Positions 9,190 to 17,615 of a stretch of DNA of 64,000 nt are shown one piece after another. Numbering within the stretch: the first letter of the stretch is position 1; each line of letters begins with the position of its first letter. Made by a program: the position numbers and the translations under genes. Under the pieces are notes generated by a model that saw only the letters and a program-made list of their open reading frames with translations, had not been told where the DNA came from and did not search any database. The DNA comes from Elioraea tepida. GTDB lineage: Bacteria > Pseudomonadota > Alphaproteobacteria > Acetobacterales > Acetobacteraceae. Location of the stretch: the NCBI RefSeq assembly GCF_019203965.1, contig NZ_CP076448.1:620001-684000 (forward strand), given 5' to 3'.

Positions 9190-10617
9190 TCAGCGTGAGA
9201 CAGAGATGTTTCGGGGATAGCCGTGCGCGGGCGCCGCGGCACCCGCGCGCGAAAGCAATGGCAGCATCGTCGCGAGCGCCGCAAGCAGAAGCGCGATCTC
9301 GAGCGCGAAGACGAGCGTGTATCCAGCGGCGGGGCCGAGCGCGGCGACGAGGTTTTGGCTCGCCTGGGCGAGGTCGCGAATCGGTGCGCCGAGCGCCACG
9401 CCGACGCCTGCGGCCGTCGCCTGCACCGCACCCCAAGCACCGAGGGCGAGGCCCACCTGGTCCTTCGGCGCAAGGTTCATGGTCGCGGTGAGCGTGCCGA
9501 GGCCGAACAGCCCGCCGCCGAAGCCGACCGCCAGAACGCCTACGACGAACAGCGCCGCCGACCCTAGCGGGGCAGCTGCAAGCACGGCGGCGAAGCCGGC
9601 CACGCCCGCGATACCGCCGCCGAGCGCCATGCGGAACGGATCGGCGCCGCGGCTGAGCACGCGTGAGGCGAGGGCGAAGCCGGCGAGGCTGCCTCCCGCG
9701 AGGCTCGCCGTGAGACGTGTCGTCTCCGAAACCGTCATGCCGAGCACCTCGCCGCCATAGGGCTCGAGCAGGACGTCCTGCATGCCGAAGGCCATCGTTC
9801 CGAGGCCGATCGCAACCAGTCGCGCCACCGCCCGGTTCGCGGAGAGATAGAGAGCGATCGCCTCGGCGAAACCGGGATCGTCGGACGGCTGCGCATCGAG
9901 GCCGCGACGGCGCGGCTCCTGTTTCCAGAGCGCGATGCCGTTGAGCGCGAGCGTGACCACGGCTGAGCCCTGGATCACCTGGATCAGTCGGCCCGGGCTG
10001 AACGGCTCGAGCGCGAGGCCGAAGACGAGCGCGCTTCCGATCATGCCGACGAGCAGCATCGCGTACATCAGCCCGACCATGTTGGGACGCTGCTCCGGCC
10101 GGCAGAGATCGGTCGCGAGCGCAAGCTCCACTGTCTGGGTGGTGTGCAGGCCGCCGCCGACGAGGAGGAAGGCGATCGCCGCGGAGACCTGGCCGATCCA
10201 GGCGGGGGCGCGCGCCGCCTGCCCCTCTCCCGCAAGCACGAGGAGAGCGAAGGGCATGATGGCAAGGCCGCCGAACTGCAGCATCGCGCCGTGGAACAGG
10301 AACGGCACGCGACGCCAGCCGAGCACGCAACGATAGGTGTCGGACCGGTATCCGATCAGCGCCCGGAACGGAGCGAACAGAACCGGCAAAGCGATCATAC
10401 TCGCGACGATCGAGGCGGCGAGGCCGAGCTCGGCGATCATCACCCGGTTCAGCGTGCCGACGAGCAGCACGAGCGAGATGCCAACCGAGACCTGAACGAG
10501 CGAGAGGCGCAACAGCCGCGGGAGCGGCAGTTCGGGCGAGGCGGCATCGGCGAAGGGCAGGAAACGCGGCCCTGCCTCGACCCAAAGCCGCATGGCCTTC
10601 TGGCTGATCCGGTTCAT
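9190..10617 (-). CDS. pucC: PucC/LhaA-type BCD-family transporter for LH assembly
   Basis: A 475-residue, twelve-segment inner-membrane protein of the bacteriochlorophyll delivery (BCD) branch of the major facilitator superfamily. Members are needed for assembly of light-harvesting complexes. Hallmarks seen are VGTLNRVMIAELGL in segment 1-2, APFRALIGYRSDTYRCVLGWRR, GGGLHTTQTVELALATDL, AFGMQDVLLEPYGGEVL and a glycine-rich GFGGGLFGLGTLTATMNLA. It lies downstream of pucBA in the same direction, which favours PucC (LH2) over LhaA (LH1), though the sequence alone does not settle this. A GC-rich 270-bp spacer separates it from the annotated pucA stop. The next gene, encoding the repeat protein, follows after 13 bp. 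Confidence 0.92.
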   Translation of the reverse strand: MNRISQKAMRLWVEAGPRFLPFADAASPELPLPRLLRLSLVQVSVGISLVLLVGTLNRVMIAELGLAASIVASMIALPVLFAPFRALIGYRSDTYRCVLGWRRVPFLFHGAMLQFGGLAIMPFALLVLAGEGQAARAPAWIGQVSAAIAFLLVGGGLHTTQTVELALATDLCRPEQRPNMVGLMYAMLLVGMIGSALVFGLALEPFSPGRLIQVIQGSAVVTLALNGIALWKQEPRRRGLDAQPSDDPGFAEAIALYLSANRAVARLVAIGLGTMAFGMQDVLLEPYGGEVLGMTVSETTRLTASLAGGSLAGFALASRVLSRGADPFRMALGGGIAGVAGFAAVLAAAPLGSAALFVVGVLAVGFGGGLFGLGTLTATMNLAPKDQVGLALGAWGAVQATAAGVGVALGAPIRDLAQASQNLVAALGPAAGYTLVFALEIALLLAALATMLPLLSRAGAAAPAHGYPRNISVSR

Positions 10618-10889
10618 CGCCTCGACCCTGCCGCGACAGGTGCCATCACCAGCACGGCGTCCGGTCCGGACCGGCGCTCGGTACGGGCAGCAGACCGAGC
10701 CCAGCCCCTGCGCCGGGTGGATGGTCCGGGCGACGGCAAGCCGGCCCCGCCCGGGTCGGGCAGGGCGGCCCCGCCGGCCGTGCCTCGCGCGCTATTGCGT
10801 CGGCGCTGCCGCCGGCGCCTCGCCGGGCGGTGCCTGGGGCCGGTGCAGCAGCGTCACGCTCTGCGGCGTGCCGCCCCGTGGCGTGATCG

Positions 10890-11159
10890 TCACAACGAAG
10901 GCAGCCGCGTCAGCCGGCATGCCGGAGACCGGCATGACGGTGACCACATGGGCTGGTCCGCCGTGCTTTGGGCGACGTTGACCGAAGGGGTCTGGACCTC
11001 GGCCCGGCGCGGCTTGTTGCCCTGCCAGTAGTCCGCCATCCAGGTGGTGTTGGTCATCACGGCGGCATGGACCGTGAGCGCGATCACCGCCACCCCGCCG
11101 AGGAAAAGCGGCAGGCCGACGGTTGGCTTCACCACGCACCAGATACGTCCGTTGTTCAT
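10890..11159 (-). CDS. pucA: LH2 antenna alpha subunit (probably frameshifted near its C-terminus)
   Basis: Single-span antenna polypeptide beginning [19 protein letters not shown]. The transmembrane helix (about residues 15-36) contains ALTVHAAVM, whose His ligates a B850 bacteriochlorophyll, followed by [11 protein letters not shown]. The Tyr-Trp pair corresponds to the residues that hydrogen-bond B850 acetyl groups, so an 850-nm rather than 820-nm form is predicted. After about residue 70 the frame becomes [17 protein letters not shown], which looks like noise. The -1/+1 frame continues to a stop at 10792 with a natural-looking tail ([19 protein letters not shown], ending PGEAPAAAPTQ). A single-base indel near 10945-10975 would give an alpha subunit of about 122 aa with a Pro/Ala-rich extension. 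It follows pucB by 13 bp. Confidence 0.85.
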   Translation of the reverse strand: MNNGRIWCVVKPTVGLPLFLGGVAVIALTVHAAVMTNTTWMADYWQGNKPRRAEVQTPSVNVAQSTADQPMWSPSCRSPACRLTRLPSL

Positions 11160-11172
11160 GGTGCTGCTCCCT

Positions 11173-11334
11173 CTACTTCAGCCAGGGGGAGTAGATGTAG
11201 GCCAGCATGTGGGCGAACAGCGCGATCACAAAGAACACGCGGGACCCATCGATCACATACTTGTGGAGCGCTTCCGACTCCTTGATCGTCAGCCCGGTAG
11301 GCCAGACTTTGTTCGGATCGTCGAGATCGTCCAT
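11173..11334 (-). CDS. pucB: LH2 antenna beta subunit
   Basis: A 53-residue antenna polypeptide, too short for most ORF callers. It starts [19 protein letters not shown], continues [20 protein letters not shown] and ends [15 protein letters not shown]. The [11 protein letters not shown] motif, the first His (ALHKY, near the B800 site) and the His in FAHMLAY (B850 ligand) are typical of LH2 beta chains. An AAGGAAAGAG Shine-Dalgarno precedes the ATG at 11334. It is the first gene of the LH2 operon, and the PpsR-type operators lie about 160-230 bp upstream. Confidence 0.95.
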   Translation of the reverse strand: MDDLDDPNKVWPTGLTIKESEALHKYVIDGSRVFFVIALFAHMLAYIYSPWLK

Positions 11335-11495
11335 CGTTTCGGTTCTCTTTCCTTCTCTAACGCACGAACCTTTGCCAGCCTGACCATCTGTCCCCGTGAG
11401 GCAGGATGGAGGGAGGCGTTCGCGAACGCGGCCCCGAGGTGCGACCGGGGGCTGGCGCCTTTTGTCCGGGCGGCAGCCCCGGCCGCGGACCGATC

Positions 11496-11563
11496 TGTCA
11501 TCTTCACTTGACAGATAGTGTTGTCATTGCAAGTTGACAGTCGTCTGTCAATCGTTCCTGACC
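11496..11563 (-). promoter_or_regulatory. Triple PpsR/CrtJ operator upstream of pucBA
   Basis: Two perfect TGT-N12-ACA palindromes, TGTCATCTTCACTTGACA (11496-11513) and TGTCATTGCAAGTTGACA (11522-11539), are separated by exactly 8 bp, the cooperative spacing known for CrtJ/PpsR at bchC promoters. A third, imperfect copy (TGT-N12-ACC, 11546-11563) follows after 6 bp. They lie between pucB (leftward) and the MFS gene (rightward). Repression of LH2 under oxygen/light is the expected role. The binding protein is not encoded here. Confidence 0.85.
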
Positions 11564-11662
11564 CGGCACGGCCAGGCGCCTCGGCCCGGGCGAGGCAGCG
11601 CGGCGCACAGTCGCCCACGCCTGGTCCGGAGGCGCCCCCGGATCGTCGCTACGGCCCAGGCC

Positions 11663-13318
11663 ATGGCGGGTGTGGCGCCCGGCGCAGGCCATGCGCATGA
11701 TGGCCCCGTGCCCGACGACTCCGCCGCCGCCTCGTCTTCCGCCTTCGCCCCGCTCCGAAACCCGATCTTCCGAGTGGTCTGGATCGGCAATGCGGTGGCG
11801 GGCCTCGGCACCTGGCTGCAGAACACCGGCGCCGGCTGGCTGATGACGGATCTCGCGCCGGAGCCGGCGATGGTCGCGGCCGTCCAGGCGGCGACCACGC
11901 TGCCGATCTTCCTGCTCGCCCTGCCCGCGGGAGCGCTCGCCGACATCATCGACCGGCGCCTGTTCCTGATCGTTTCGCTTGCGGTGCAGGGCGCCGCCGC
12001 CTTGGCGCTCGCTGCGCTTACGCTCGCCGGGCTGACCGGCGCCTGGACGCTCCTTCTCTTCACCTTCCTGATCGGCGCCGGCAACGCGATGACCATGCCC
12101 GCCTGGGCCGCCGTCACGCCGGAGCTCGTCCGGCGCGAGGAGGTGCCGCAAGCGGTGGCGCTGCATGGGATGGCCTTCAACGGCTCGCGCGCGATCGGCC
12201 CGGCGATCGGCGGCGTGGTGCTCGCCACCGTCGGCGCCTGGGCCTGCTTCGCGGCGAATGCCGTGAGCTACCTGCCGCTGATCGGCGCTTTCGCGTCCTG
12301 GAAACCAGAGGCGGGCAACGCGCCGTCGCGCGAGCGCTTCCTCTCCGCCATCAAGGCGGGGCTCCGCTACGTCGGATCGACGCCAGGGTTCCAGCGGCTG
12401 ATGCTCCGCACCGCGCTCTTGTTCGCCTTCGCCTCGGCGCCCTGGGCCTTCCTGCCCCTGATCGTGCGCGAGAAGCTCCTCCGCGGGCCGGAGACCTTCG
12501 GGCTGCTGCTCGGGGCGATGGGTGCGGGCGCCGTTCTCGGCGGGCTCGCGATGCCTCGGCTGCGCAAGCTGCTCCCGCCCGACCGGCTGGTCGCCCTCGG
12601 CGGCGTGCTCGCCTCCGCCGCGATCCTGGCGCTCGGGCTCGGCGCACACCCCCTGATCGCCGCAGCCGGCATGTTCACCTTCGGGATCGTGTGGATCACG
12701 ACCATCGCCACGCTCCAGGTCGCCGCGCAGCTGTCGCTGCCGGCCTGGGTTCGCGCGCGGGCGCTGTCGCTCTACCAGATGGCGTTCTTCGGCTCCCTCA
12801 CCGGTGGCACGCTTTTGTGGGGTTGGGCGGGGGAGGTCTGGGGGATCGTTCCGGCGATGACGGCCGCGGCCGTCGGCGGCGTGGCGGCCGCCGGGCTCGG
12901 CCTGCGCGTGCGGCTGCCCACGCCCGACCCCTCCGCCGCCCTCCCCGCCGGCCCGGCGCTCGCCGTTCCGCTGCCGCAGGCGTCGCACCCCGCCGCGCCC
13001 GAGCGCGGCCCGGTGGTGGTGACGATCCGCTACCTCGTGCCGAAGGAAAAGACGCGATCATTCCTGACCCTGATGGAGGAGGTGGCACGCTGCCGACGGC
13101 GCGACGGCGCCTTCGCCTGGCGCATCCTCGAGGACATGCAGGCCGATGGCGCCTGGCTCGAGATGTTCGGCCTCGAGCGCTGGGGAGACTATCCGCGCCA
13201 CGCCGCGCGGATCACCGCCGCCGAGGCGACGCTGCTCGCCCGCGTCGCCTCACTGCATCAGGGAGACGGGCCGCCGGAGACACACCTCTATCTCGCGCCC
13301 ACCGAATGGCGCGGGTGA
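11663..13318 (+). CDS. MFS transporter (MFS_3/EntS-like) with C-terminal soluble domain
   Basis: A 551-residue exporter-type MFS protein. After a short variable N-terminus, twelve hydrophobic segments run from about residue 25 to 420, starting PLRNPIFRVVWIGNAVAGLG and including AGALADIIDRRLFLI (the loop 2-3 motif) and FNGSRAIGPAIGGVVL. Residues about 450-551 form a soluble domain (VVVTIRYLVPKEKTRSFLTL, then WLEMFGLERWGDYPRH) like the tail of the PF05977 family, resembling a ferredoxin-fold monooxygenase-like domain. The substrate is unknown (drug or siderophore export in relatives). The ATG at 11663 is chosen; an open frame extends back into the PpsR operators, but those codons do not look conserved. 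It is divergent from pucBA and 3 bp from the convergent lysin gene. Confidence 0.87.
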   Translation: MAGVAPGAGHAHDGPVPDDSAAASSSAFAPLRNPIFRVVWIGNAVAGLGTWLQNTGAGWLMTDLAPEPAMVAAVQAATTLPIFLLALPAGALADIIDRRLFLIVSLAVQGAAALALAALTLAGLTGAWTLLLFTFLIGAGNAMTMPAWAAVTPELVRREEVPQAVALHGMAFNGSRAIGPAIGGVVLATVGAWACFAANAVSYLPLIGAFASWKPEAGNAPSRERFLSAIKAGLRYVGSTPGFQRLMLRTALLFAFASAPWAFLPLIVREKLLRGPETFGLLLGAMGAGAVLGGLAMPRLRKLLPPDRLVALGGVLASAAILALGLGAHPLIAAAGMFTFGIVWITTIATLQVAAQLSLPAWVRARALSLYQMAFFGSLTGGTLLWGWAGEVWGIVPAMTAAAVGGVAAAGLGLRVRLPTPDPSAALPAGPALAVPLPQASHPAAPERGPVVVTIRYLVPKEKTRSFLTLMEEVARCRRRDGAFAWRILEDMQADGAWLEMFGLERWGDYPRHAARITAAEATLLARVASLHQGDGPPETHLYLAPTEWRG

Positions 13319-13321
13319 GGG

Positions 13322-14131
13322 TCAGGCGGGTTCGCCGCGCGGCGTTTCGAGGACGGCCCAGAGCTCCGCGGTGACGATGCCGTCGGGCGTGAGCCCCGCT
13401 TGCGCCTGCACGGCGGCAACCGCGACTTCCGTTGCGGGGCCGAAGTCCCCGTCGATGGCGAGCATCAAGCCGCGATCGCGCAACTGCCGCTGCAGCCGCG
13501 CCACATCCTCGCCGCGCGAGCCGCGCCGCAGCACGGGCCGGCCGGGTGCCTCCGCGATCCCCGACCGCATCAGCGCCTCAAGCCGCGCCACAGCAGCCTT
13601 GGCCTTGGATGTGTACTGACGCCGATCGTCAAGCCCGTTGAGCCCGCCATTGATCTTGCGCGTGACAGCGATGACGTCGTCATTGTCGCAGTCCGCGTTG
13701 ATGCCGCGGCGCTTCCAATACTCGCAGGCGATCTTGAGCGACAGCACCGGGTCCGCCGCCGCCTCGGGATTGTTCTCGAGGTCGACGCCGAGCGCTTCGC
13801 CGAAGTCGCGGTAGTTCGCGCGGCCGGTGAGCTGCAGAAGCCCCCGCCCCTTGTAGCGCGGGCCGTGGCCGCGACGGGTGTTGCCGAGATCGAGGCGCCC
13901 CTCGTAGGCGTCACCGGAGGCGAACTCCTCGGTCGTCCTGAAGCCTGCGGATTCGTGGCAGGTCTGGGCGAGGAAATGCGCGATCCTGAGCCGCGTGTCG
14001 ATGCCGTAAGCCTCGAGTGTCGGCGCGAGCACCTCGCCCACCGCGGTGACGATCTCGCGCTGGCGTTCGGCGCGCGCGCCTGGGAAGCGCGGCGCGATCT
14101 CGAGCATCGTCTGCGCATCGACCGGAATCAT
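13322..14131 (-). CDS. GH19 lysozyme/chitinase-like hydrolase with peptidoglycan-binding domain
   Basis: 269 aa with two modules. Residues about 20-190 are a glycoside hydrolase family 19 catalytic domain: IAHFLAQTCHESAGFRTTEE (catalytic Glu in the HES motif, second acid in TTEE), GPRYKGRGLLQLTGRANYRD and VTRKINGGLNGLDDR. Residues about 200-265 are a PG_binding_1 domain (LRRGSRGEDVARLQRQL, IDGDFGPATEVAVAAVQ). There is no signal peptide, so it would need a holin or lysis for release, as with phage or gene-transfer-agent endolysins. No phage structural gene is adjacent, so a solitary acquired lysin is the likely reading. It cleaves peptidoglycan rather than chitin in closest bacterial relatives. 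Confidence 0.88.
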   Translation of the reverse strand: MIPVDAQTMLEIAPRFPGARAERQREIVTAVGEVLAPTLEAYGIDTRLRIAHFLAQTCHESAGFRTTEEFASGDAYEGRLDLGNTRRGHGPRYKGRGLLQLTGRANYRDFGEALGVDLENNPEAAADPVLSLKIACEYWKRRGINADCDNDDVIAVTRKINGGLNGLDDRRQYTSKAKAAVARLEALMRSGIAEAPGRPVLRRGSRGEDVARLQRQLRDRGLMLAIDGDFGPATEVAVAAVQAQAGLTPDGIVTAELWAVLETPRGEPA

Positions 14132-14300
14132 CGCCCCGCCTCGCGTCTGCCTGCCTCGGACACAGGTGTCGCAACGCTACGCCATGGCTCGACGAAACGG
14201 AAACGATCCGGGCCGCGCCCGCACCTGCACGCATGCCGCCACGATGGACCGGCCTGGCATCCGCGACGCACGCGCCCACGCGTGCCCGACACATGCGCCC

Positions 14301-15672
14301 TCACGCGACGTCGAGAACCGCCGCAGCGATGCCCAGATACACGAGCACGCCGACGACATCCGCCATCGAGGTGACGAGGGGGGCGGAGGAGGTTGCCGGG
14401 TCGCCACCGAAACGGGACAGGATGAAGGGCAACGGCATGCCGATCAGGCTGCCGATCACCACGATCGCGACCATCGCCGCGGCAACGACGAGCGCGATCT
14501 CCGGCCCTGCGCGCAGAAGCCCGATGAGCGAGACAGCGACCGCCATCGTCGCGCCGAGCATGGCCGCCACAACCGCCTCGCGGCCGATCAGGCGCGCATA
14601 GTCGCGCAGCGTGACGTCGCCGGTCGCAAGCGCCCGCACCATCAGCGTCGAGGCCTGCGAACCCGCGTTGCCACCCGAGGCGATCAGGAGCGGCAGGAAG
14701 AACACGAGCGCGACATTGGCCGCGATCATGTCCTCGAAAGCGGCGATGCCAAAACCCGAGAGGATGTTGCCGAACACGAGCAGGACGAGCCAGACGATGC
14801 GCAGCCGCCAGAGCGTCGTGATCCTCGCCTCGAGAACGTTGACCACCACCGGCCCGCCGCGGTCGCGCCGGCCGAAGGCGAGTGCGGCCTGCTTCTGGAA
14901 CGTGTCCGTGGTCTTCTGCTCGATCACGTCGATCGCATCGTCGGCGGTGACGACGCCGACGAGCTTCCCGCCGCCATTGATGACCGGCAGGCCGATCAGG
15001 TCGTACTGCTCGATCAGCGTCGCGGCCTCGTCGCGCGGCGCATCCGCCGAGACGGTAACGACCTCGCGCCGCATCACGTCCTCGATCCGTGCGCCCGGCG
15101 GGGCGAGCAGGAGGTCGCGCAGCGACACCACGCCGATGACACGACGGTCCTCGTCGATGACGTAGGCGTCGTAGATCGTTTCCCGATCGGGTTGCCTCGC
15201 GCCGGAGATGGGCGAACACCGCCTCGACCGACATCTCCGGCCGGACGGTCACGTAGTCGGAGGTCATCACCGCGCCGACAGTGTTCTCGGGGTAGGACGC
15301 GAGCTTGCGGATGTCCTCCCGCTCGGCCTGGGCGAGGCCCGGCAGGATCGCTTCGCGCTCGTCCTCGGGCAGCCGCTTGTAGAGGTCGGCCCGCTCGTCC
15401 GGCTCCATCGCGGCGAACACCTGGCCGAGCTCGGGGCGCTTCAGCGTTCGGGCAAGGGCGAGCTGATCCTCGGGCGAGAGATAGCCGAAGACCTGCGCCT
15501 GCTGCTTCACCGGCAGGGCGCGAAGCACGGCCGCCCGCATCGCGGGGGCGAGAGCCGAGAGCGCGTCGGCGATGTCGAACGGATGCCAAGCGGAGAGCTC
15601 GCGGCGCACGCCATCGGCGCCGCGGTCCGCGAGAAGGGCGGCGATCCGGGTGGCCTCGGCAAGGTCGGTCAC
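14301..15672 (-). pseudogene. mgtE: Magnesium transporter MgtE, split by one frameshift
   Basis: Inner-membrane Mg2+ channel/transporter. The N-domain (MTDLAEATRIAALLADRGAD onward, superhelical, with LYKRLPEDEREAILPGL) and the start of CBS domain 1 (AVMTSDYVTVRPEMSVEAV) are in one frame. From about position 15184 the family sequence continues one base out of phase: YDAYVIDEDRRVIGVVSLRD, then CBS domain 2 and a five-segment membrane domain with FFLPLLIASGGNAGSQASTL, the Mg2+-pore signature. Removing one base of the CCC run at 15182-15184 restores a single 456-aa product of normal length. Everything else is intact, so this is either a very recent mutation or a base-call error. A candidate leader peptide lies 54 bp upstream. 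Confidence 0.85.
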
Positions 15673-15726
15673 AGCTGCGTCTCCTCTGGCGTCTGGGCGG
15701 CGGCCGGACGGGAGACGCAGGAGGTC

Positions 15727-15822
15727 TCAGCCTCGCCTCGCCTCCCGCCGGCGCGCGGATCGGGCGTCGTATGCGGGCCGTCGGCTCTCGCCGGCGGCCG
15801 GGCGACTACTGCCGTCGTCCAT
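15727..15822 (-). CDS. Candidate leader peptide of mgtE (31 aa, Arg-rich)
   Basis: A short frame with an excellent Shine-Dalgarno (AAGGAG at 15834-15829, six bases before the ATG at 15822). It encodes MDDGSSRPAAGESRRPAYDA then RSARRREARRG: nine Arg and two Pro in 31 residues. It lies in the mgtE leader and stops 54 bp before the mgtE ATG, with a GC-rich region between. In enterobacteria, Mg2+-transporter genes such as mgtA are controlled by small Pro-containing leader ORFs whose translation senses Mg2+. A similar role here is inference from position, start signal and composition. It could also be chance coding in GC-rich leader RNA. Confidence 0.4.
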   Translation of the reverse strand: MDDGSSRPAAGESRRPAYDARSARRREARRG

Positions 15823-16035
15823 CCGTCGCTCCTTGGTCGGGTTGGGGGATGCCCCGGCGGGCCGGAGCACGCGGTACATGGGAGATGCCGGTGCGCTGTC
15901 AACCGTTGCGCCGTCGCATGGGCCGGTCATCGCGGCGGCGGATGCGCGGCATCGCCGCTCGCGGTTTGAACGCGCCTGTCCCCTTCCCACCTCCTGGTTG
16001 GCGGAGCAGGCCAAGTCCCGCCACGGAGACAGATC
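15823..16035. other. Divergent promoter region mgtE leader / VOC gene
   Basis: Together with the candidate leader ORF this makes a 363-bp gap between the mgtE and VOC dioxygenase start codons. Apart from the leader ORF and its Shine-Dalgarno I see no gene, riboswitch consensus or strong palindrome. Both divergent promoters should lie here. Confidence 0.4.
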
Positions 16036-16992
16036 ATGACCTCACCCCCGACGGCGCTCGGACGGCTGCACCACATCACCGCCATCGCCGCCGACCCCGG
16101 CGCCAACCTCGCCTTCTACCGCGACGTGCTTGGCCTGCGGCTCGTCAAGCGCACGGTGAACTTCGACGATCCCGGCACCTACCACCTCTACTATGGAGAC
16201 GAGGTGGGCAGCCCCGGAACGATCCTGACCTTCTTTCCCTATGTCTGGGTCGCAAGGAGGCGGCACGGCACGGGCCAGGCGGAGGAGATCGCCTTCGCCA
16301 TCCCCCCGGGCTCGCTCGGCTTCTGGATCGAGCGTCTGGCCGCGAAAGGTTTAGCCTGCGAGCCGCCCGCAAGGCGCTTCGGCGAGACCGTCCTCGCGTT
16401 GCGCGACCCCGACGGGCTCCTGCTCGAACTCGTGACCGACGAGGCGGCGGCGTCGCGTGCCGGTTTCGCGGTCGGCGACGTCCCGGCCGAGCACGCGATC
16501 CGAGGCTTCTTCGGCATCACGCTCTGGCTCGACGACATCGCCGCCACCGCGTCGGTGCTAACGGGGGTCCTCGGCTACGCGGCGGGGCCGGTCTGGGGGG
16601 GCCCGCGCCACCGCTTCGTCCACCCTGCCGACGGCCCCGGGCGGATCATCGACCTGCGGGCGGCACAGGGCGTCTCCCGCGGCGCGCAGGGGGCGGGAAC
16701 CGTCCATCACGTCGCCTTCCGCGCCGCCGACGACGCCGCTCAGGCCGGCGCAACCGCGGCGCTCGTGCCGCTCGATCTTCGCCTGACGCCGCAGCAGGAC
16801 CGGATATACGTCCGCTCCACCTATTTCCGCGAGCCAGGAGGCGTTCTGTTCGAGATCGCGACGGACGATCCCGGCTTCGCGATCGACGAACCGGTCGATC
16901 GTCTCGGGCAGGCGCTGATGCTTCCGGAACGTTACGAGCCGTATCGCGCCAGGATCGAGGCGGTTCTGCCACGCCTCGAGCCGGAATCGTGA
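16036..16992 (+). CDS. Ring-cleaving dioxygenase, VOC/glyoxalase family (MhqO-like)
   Basis: 318 aa with two tandem vicinal-oxygen-chelate domains. Domain 1 starts GRLHHITAIAADPGANLAFY, whose first HH supplies a metal His; LLLELVTDE holds a Glu ligand. Domain 2 starts about residue 155 (IRGFFGITLWLDDI), contains GTVHHVAFRA, and closes GGVLFEIATDDPGF. Length and domain order fit the MhqO/YkcA-type catechol or hydroquinone dioxygenase annotations, which are extradiol dioxygenases using Fe2+. The physiological substrate is unknown. An AGACAG-type Shine-Dalgarno precedes the ATG. The gene stands alone on the plus strand. Confidence 0.85.
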   Translation: MTSPPTALGRLHHITAIAADPGANLAFYRDVLGLRLVKRTVNFDDPGTYHLYYGDEVGSPGTILTFFPYVWVARRRHGTGQAEEIAFAIPPGSLGFWIERLAAKGLACEPPARRFGETVLALRDPDGLLLELVTDEAAASRAGFAVGDVPAEHAIRGFFGITLWLDDIAATASVLTGVLGYAAGPVWGGPRHRFVHPADGPGRIIDLRAAQGVSRGAQGAGTVHHVAFRAADDAAQAGATAALVPLDLRLTPQQDRIYVRSTYFREPGGVLFEIATDDPGFAIDEPVDRLGQALMLPERYEPYRARIEAVLPRLEPES

Positions 16993-17127
16993 TGCACCGC
17001 TCGCGCGCGCCGGGCGGCCATGAGATCCGCCGGCGACGGCGATCGCCGATCTCCGAGATCGGCTCTTCGGGTTGACGAAACCCGGGCCGAGGCCACACCT
17101 ATCGAACGTGATTGCGGGAGATCAGGC

Positions 17128-17607
17128 ATGCGCAGGACGCGCAACGACATCGCCGAGAACGCCCGCGCGGGAGTGATCTCGATCCCGTCTGCGCGGCTCG
17201 CCGACGTGATCGATCGTGAGCCCGCGTTCAGGGGGAATGTCCGGAACGTTCCGGGCATTCCCTTGGTCACGCTGCACGCGATGTTCGACGCGCCTCAGCC
17301 GAGGCCTGCGGAGCACATCGACGATCTCGCCGAGCGGATCACTGCTCTCGGCGGAACAGCCATGGGCAGCGCCCAGGCCGTCAGCACCGCGACCTCGCTC
17401 GCCCCCTTCCCGACCGATCTGGTCGACGGGCTGCGGCTCGTCGAGGCGCTGGCCGACCGGACCGCCGCGCTCACCAGATCGGTGCGCCAGGGGATCGACG
17501 AGACCGCCGAGATCGGCGATGCCGGCTCGGCCGAGCTGCTGACGGGCCACCCCCGCGAGCTCGACAAGATCCTCTGGTTGCTCGAGGTGCATCTTGAGCG
17601 GCGCTGA
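17128..17607 (+). CDS. Dps/ferritin-like protein, degenerate ferroxidase site
   Basis: 159 aa; ATG at 17128 with GGGAG 8 bp upstream. The ferritin-like four-helix pattern of Dps is visible: TLHAMFDAPQ, HIDDLAERITALGGTAMGSA, LADRTAALTRSVRQGIDETA, GDAGSAELLTG and a final LDKILWLLEVHLE. The usual HWNV motif at the start of helix A (a ferroxidase His ligand) is replaced by RGNVRNVPG, and the following Glu of the second site is not obvious (FDAPQPRP instead of FDE). DNA-binding/shell function may persist while Fe2+ oxidation is weakened; that is inference. It is followed after 8 bp by an interrupted gene on the same strand. Confidence 0.7.
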   Translation: MRRTRNDIAENARAGVISIPSARLADVIDREPAFRGNVRNVPGIPLVTLHAMFDAPQPRPAEHIDDLAERITALGGTAMGSAQAVSTATSLAPFPTDLVDGLRLVEALADRTAALTRSVRQGIDETAEIGDAGSAELLTGHPRELDKILWLLEVHLERR

Positions 17608-17615
17608 GCCGCGCC

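Noticed and set aside
10740-10780. GC-rich imperfect inverted repeat between pucA and pucC
   Set aside because: Pairing is interrupted by mismatches and there is no T-run; not enough to call an attenuator.
11504-12988. 494-codon minus-strand frame over the MFS transporter gene
   Set aside because: Arg/Gly/His-rich shadow of the MFS exporter; it also runs into the PpsR operators.
13322-14131. Prophage or gene-transfer-agent signal from the GH19 lysin
   Set aside because: No structural, terminase or integrase genes are nearby.
14046-17075. 1009-codon plus-strand frame across mgtE and the VOC gene
   Set aside because: Low-complexity Arg-rich composition and overlap with clear genes.
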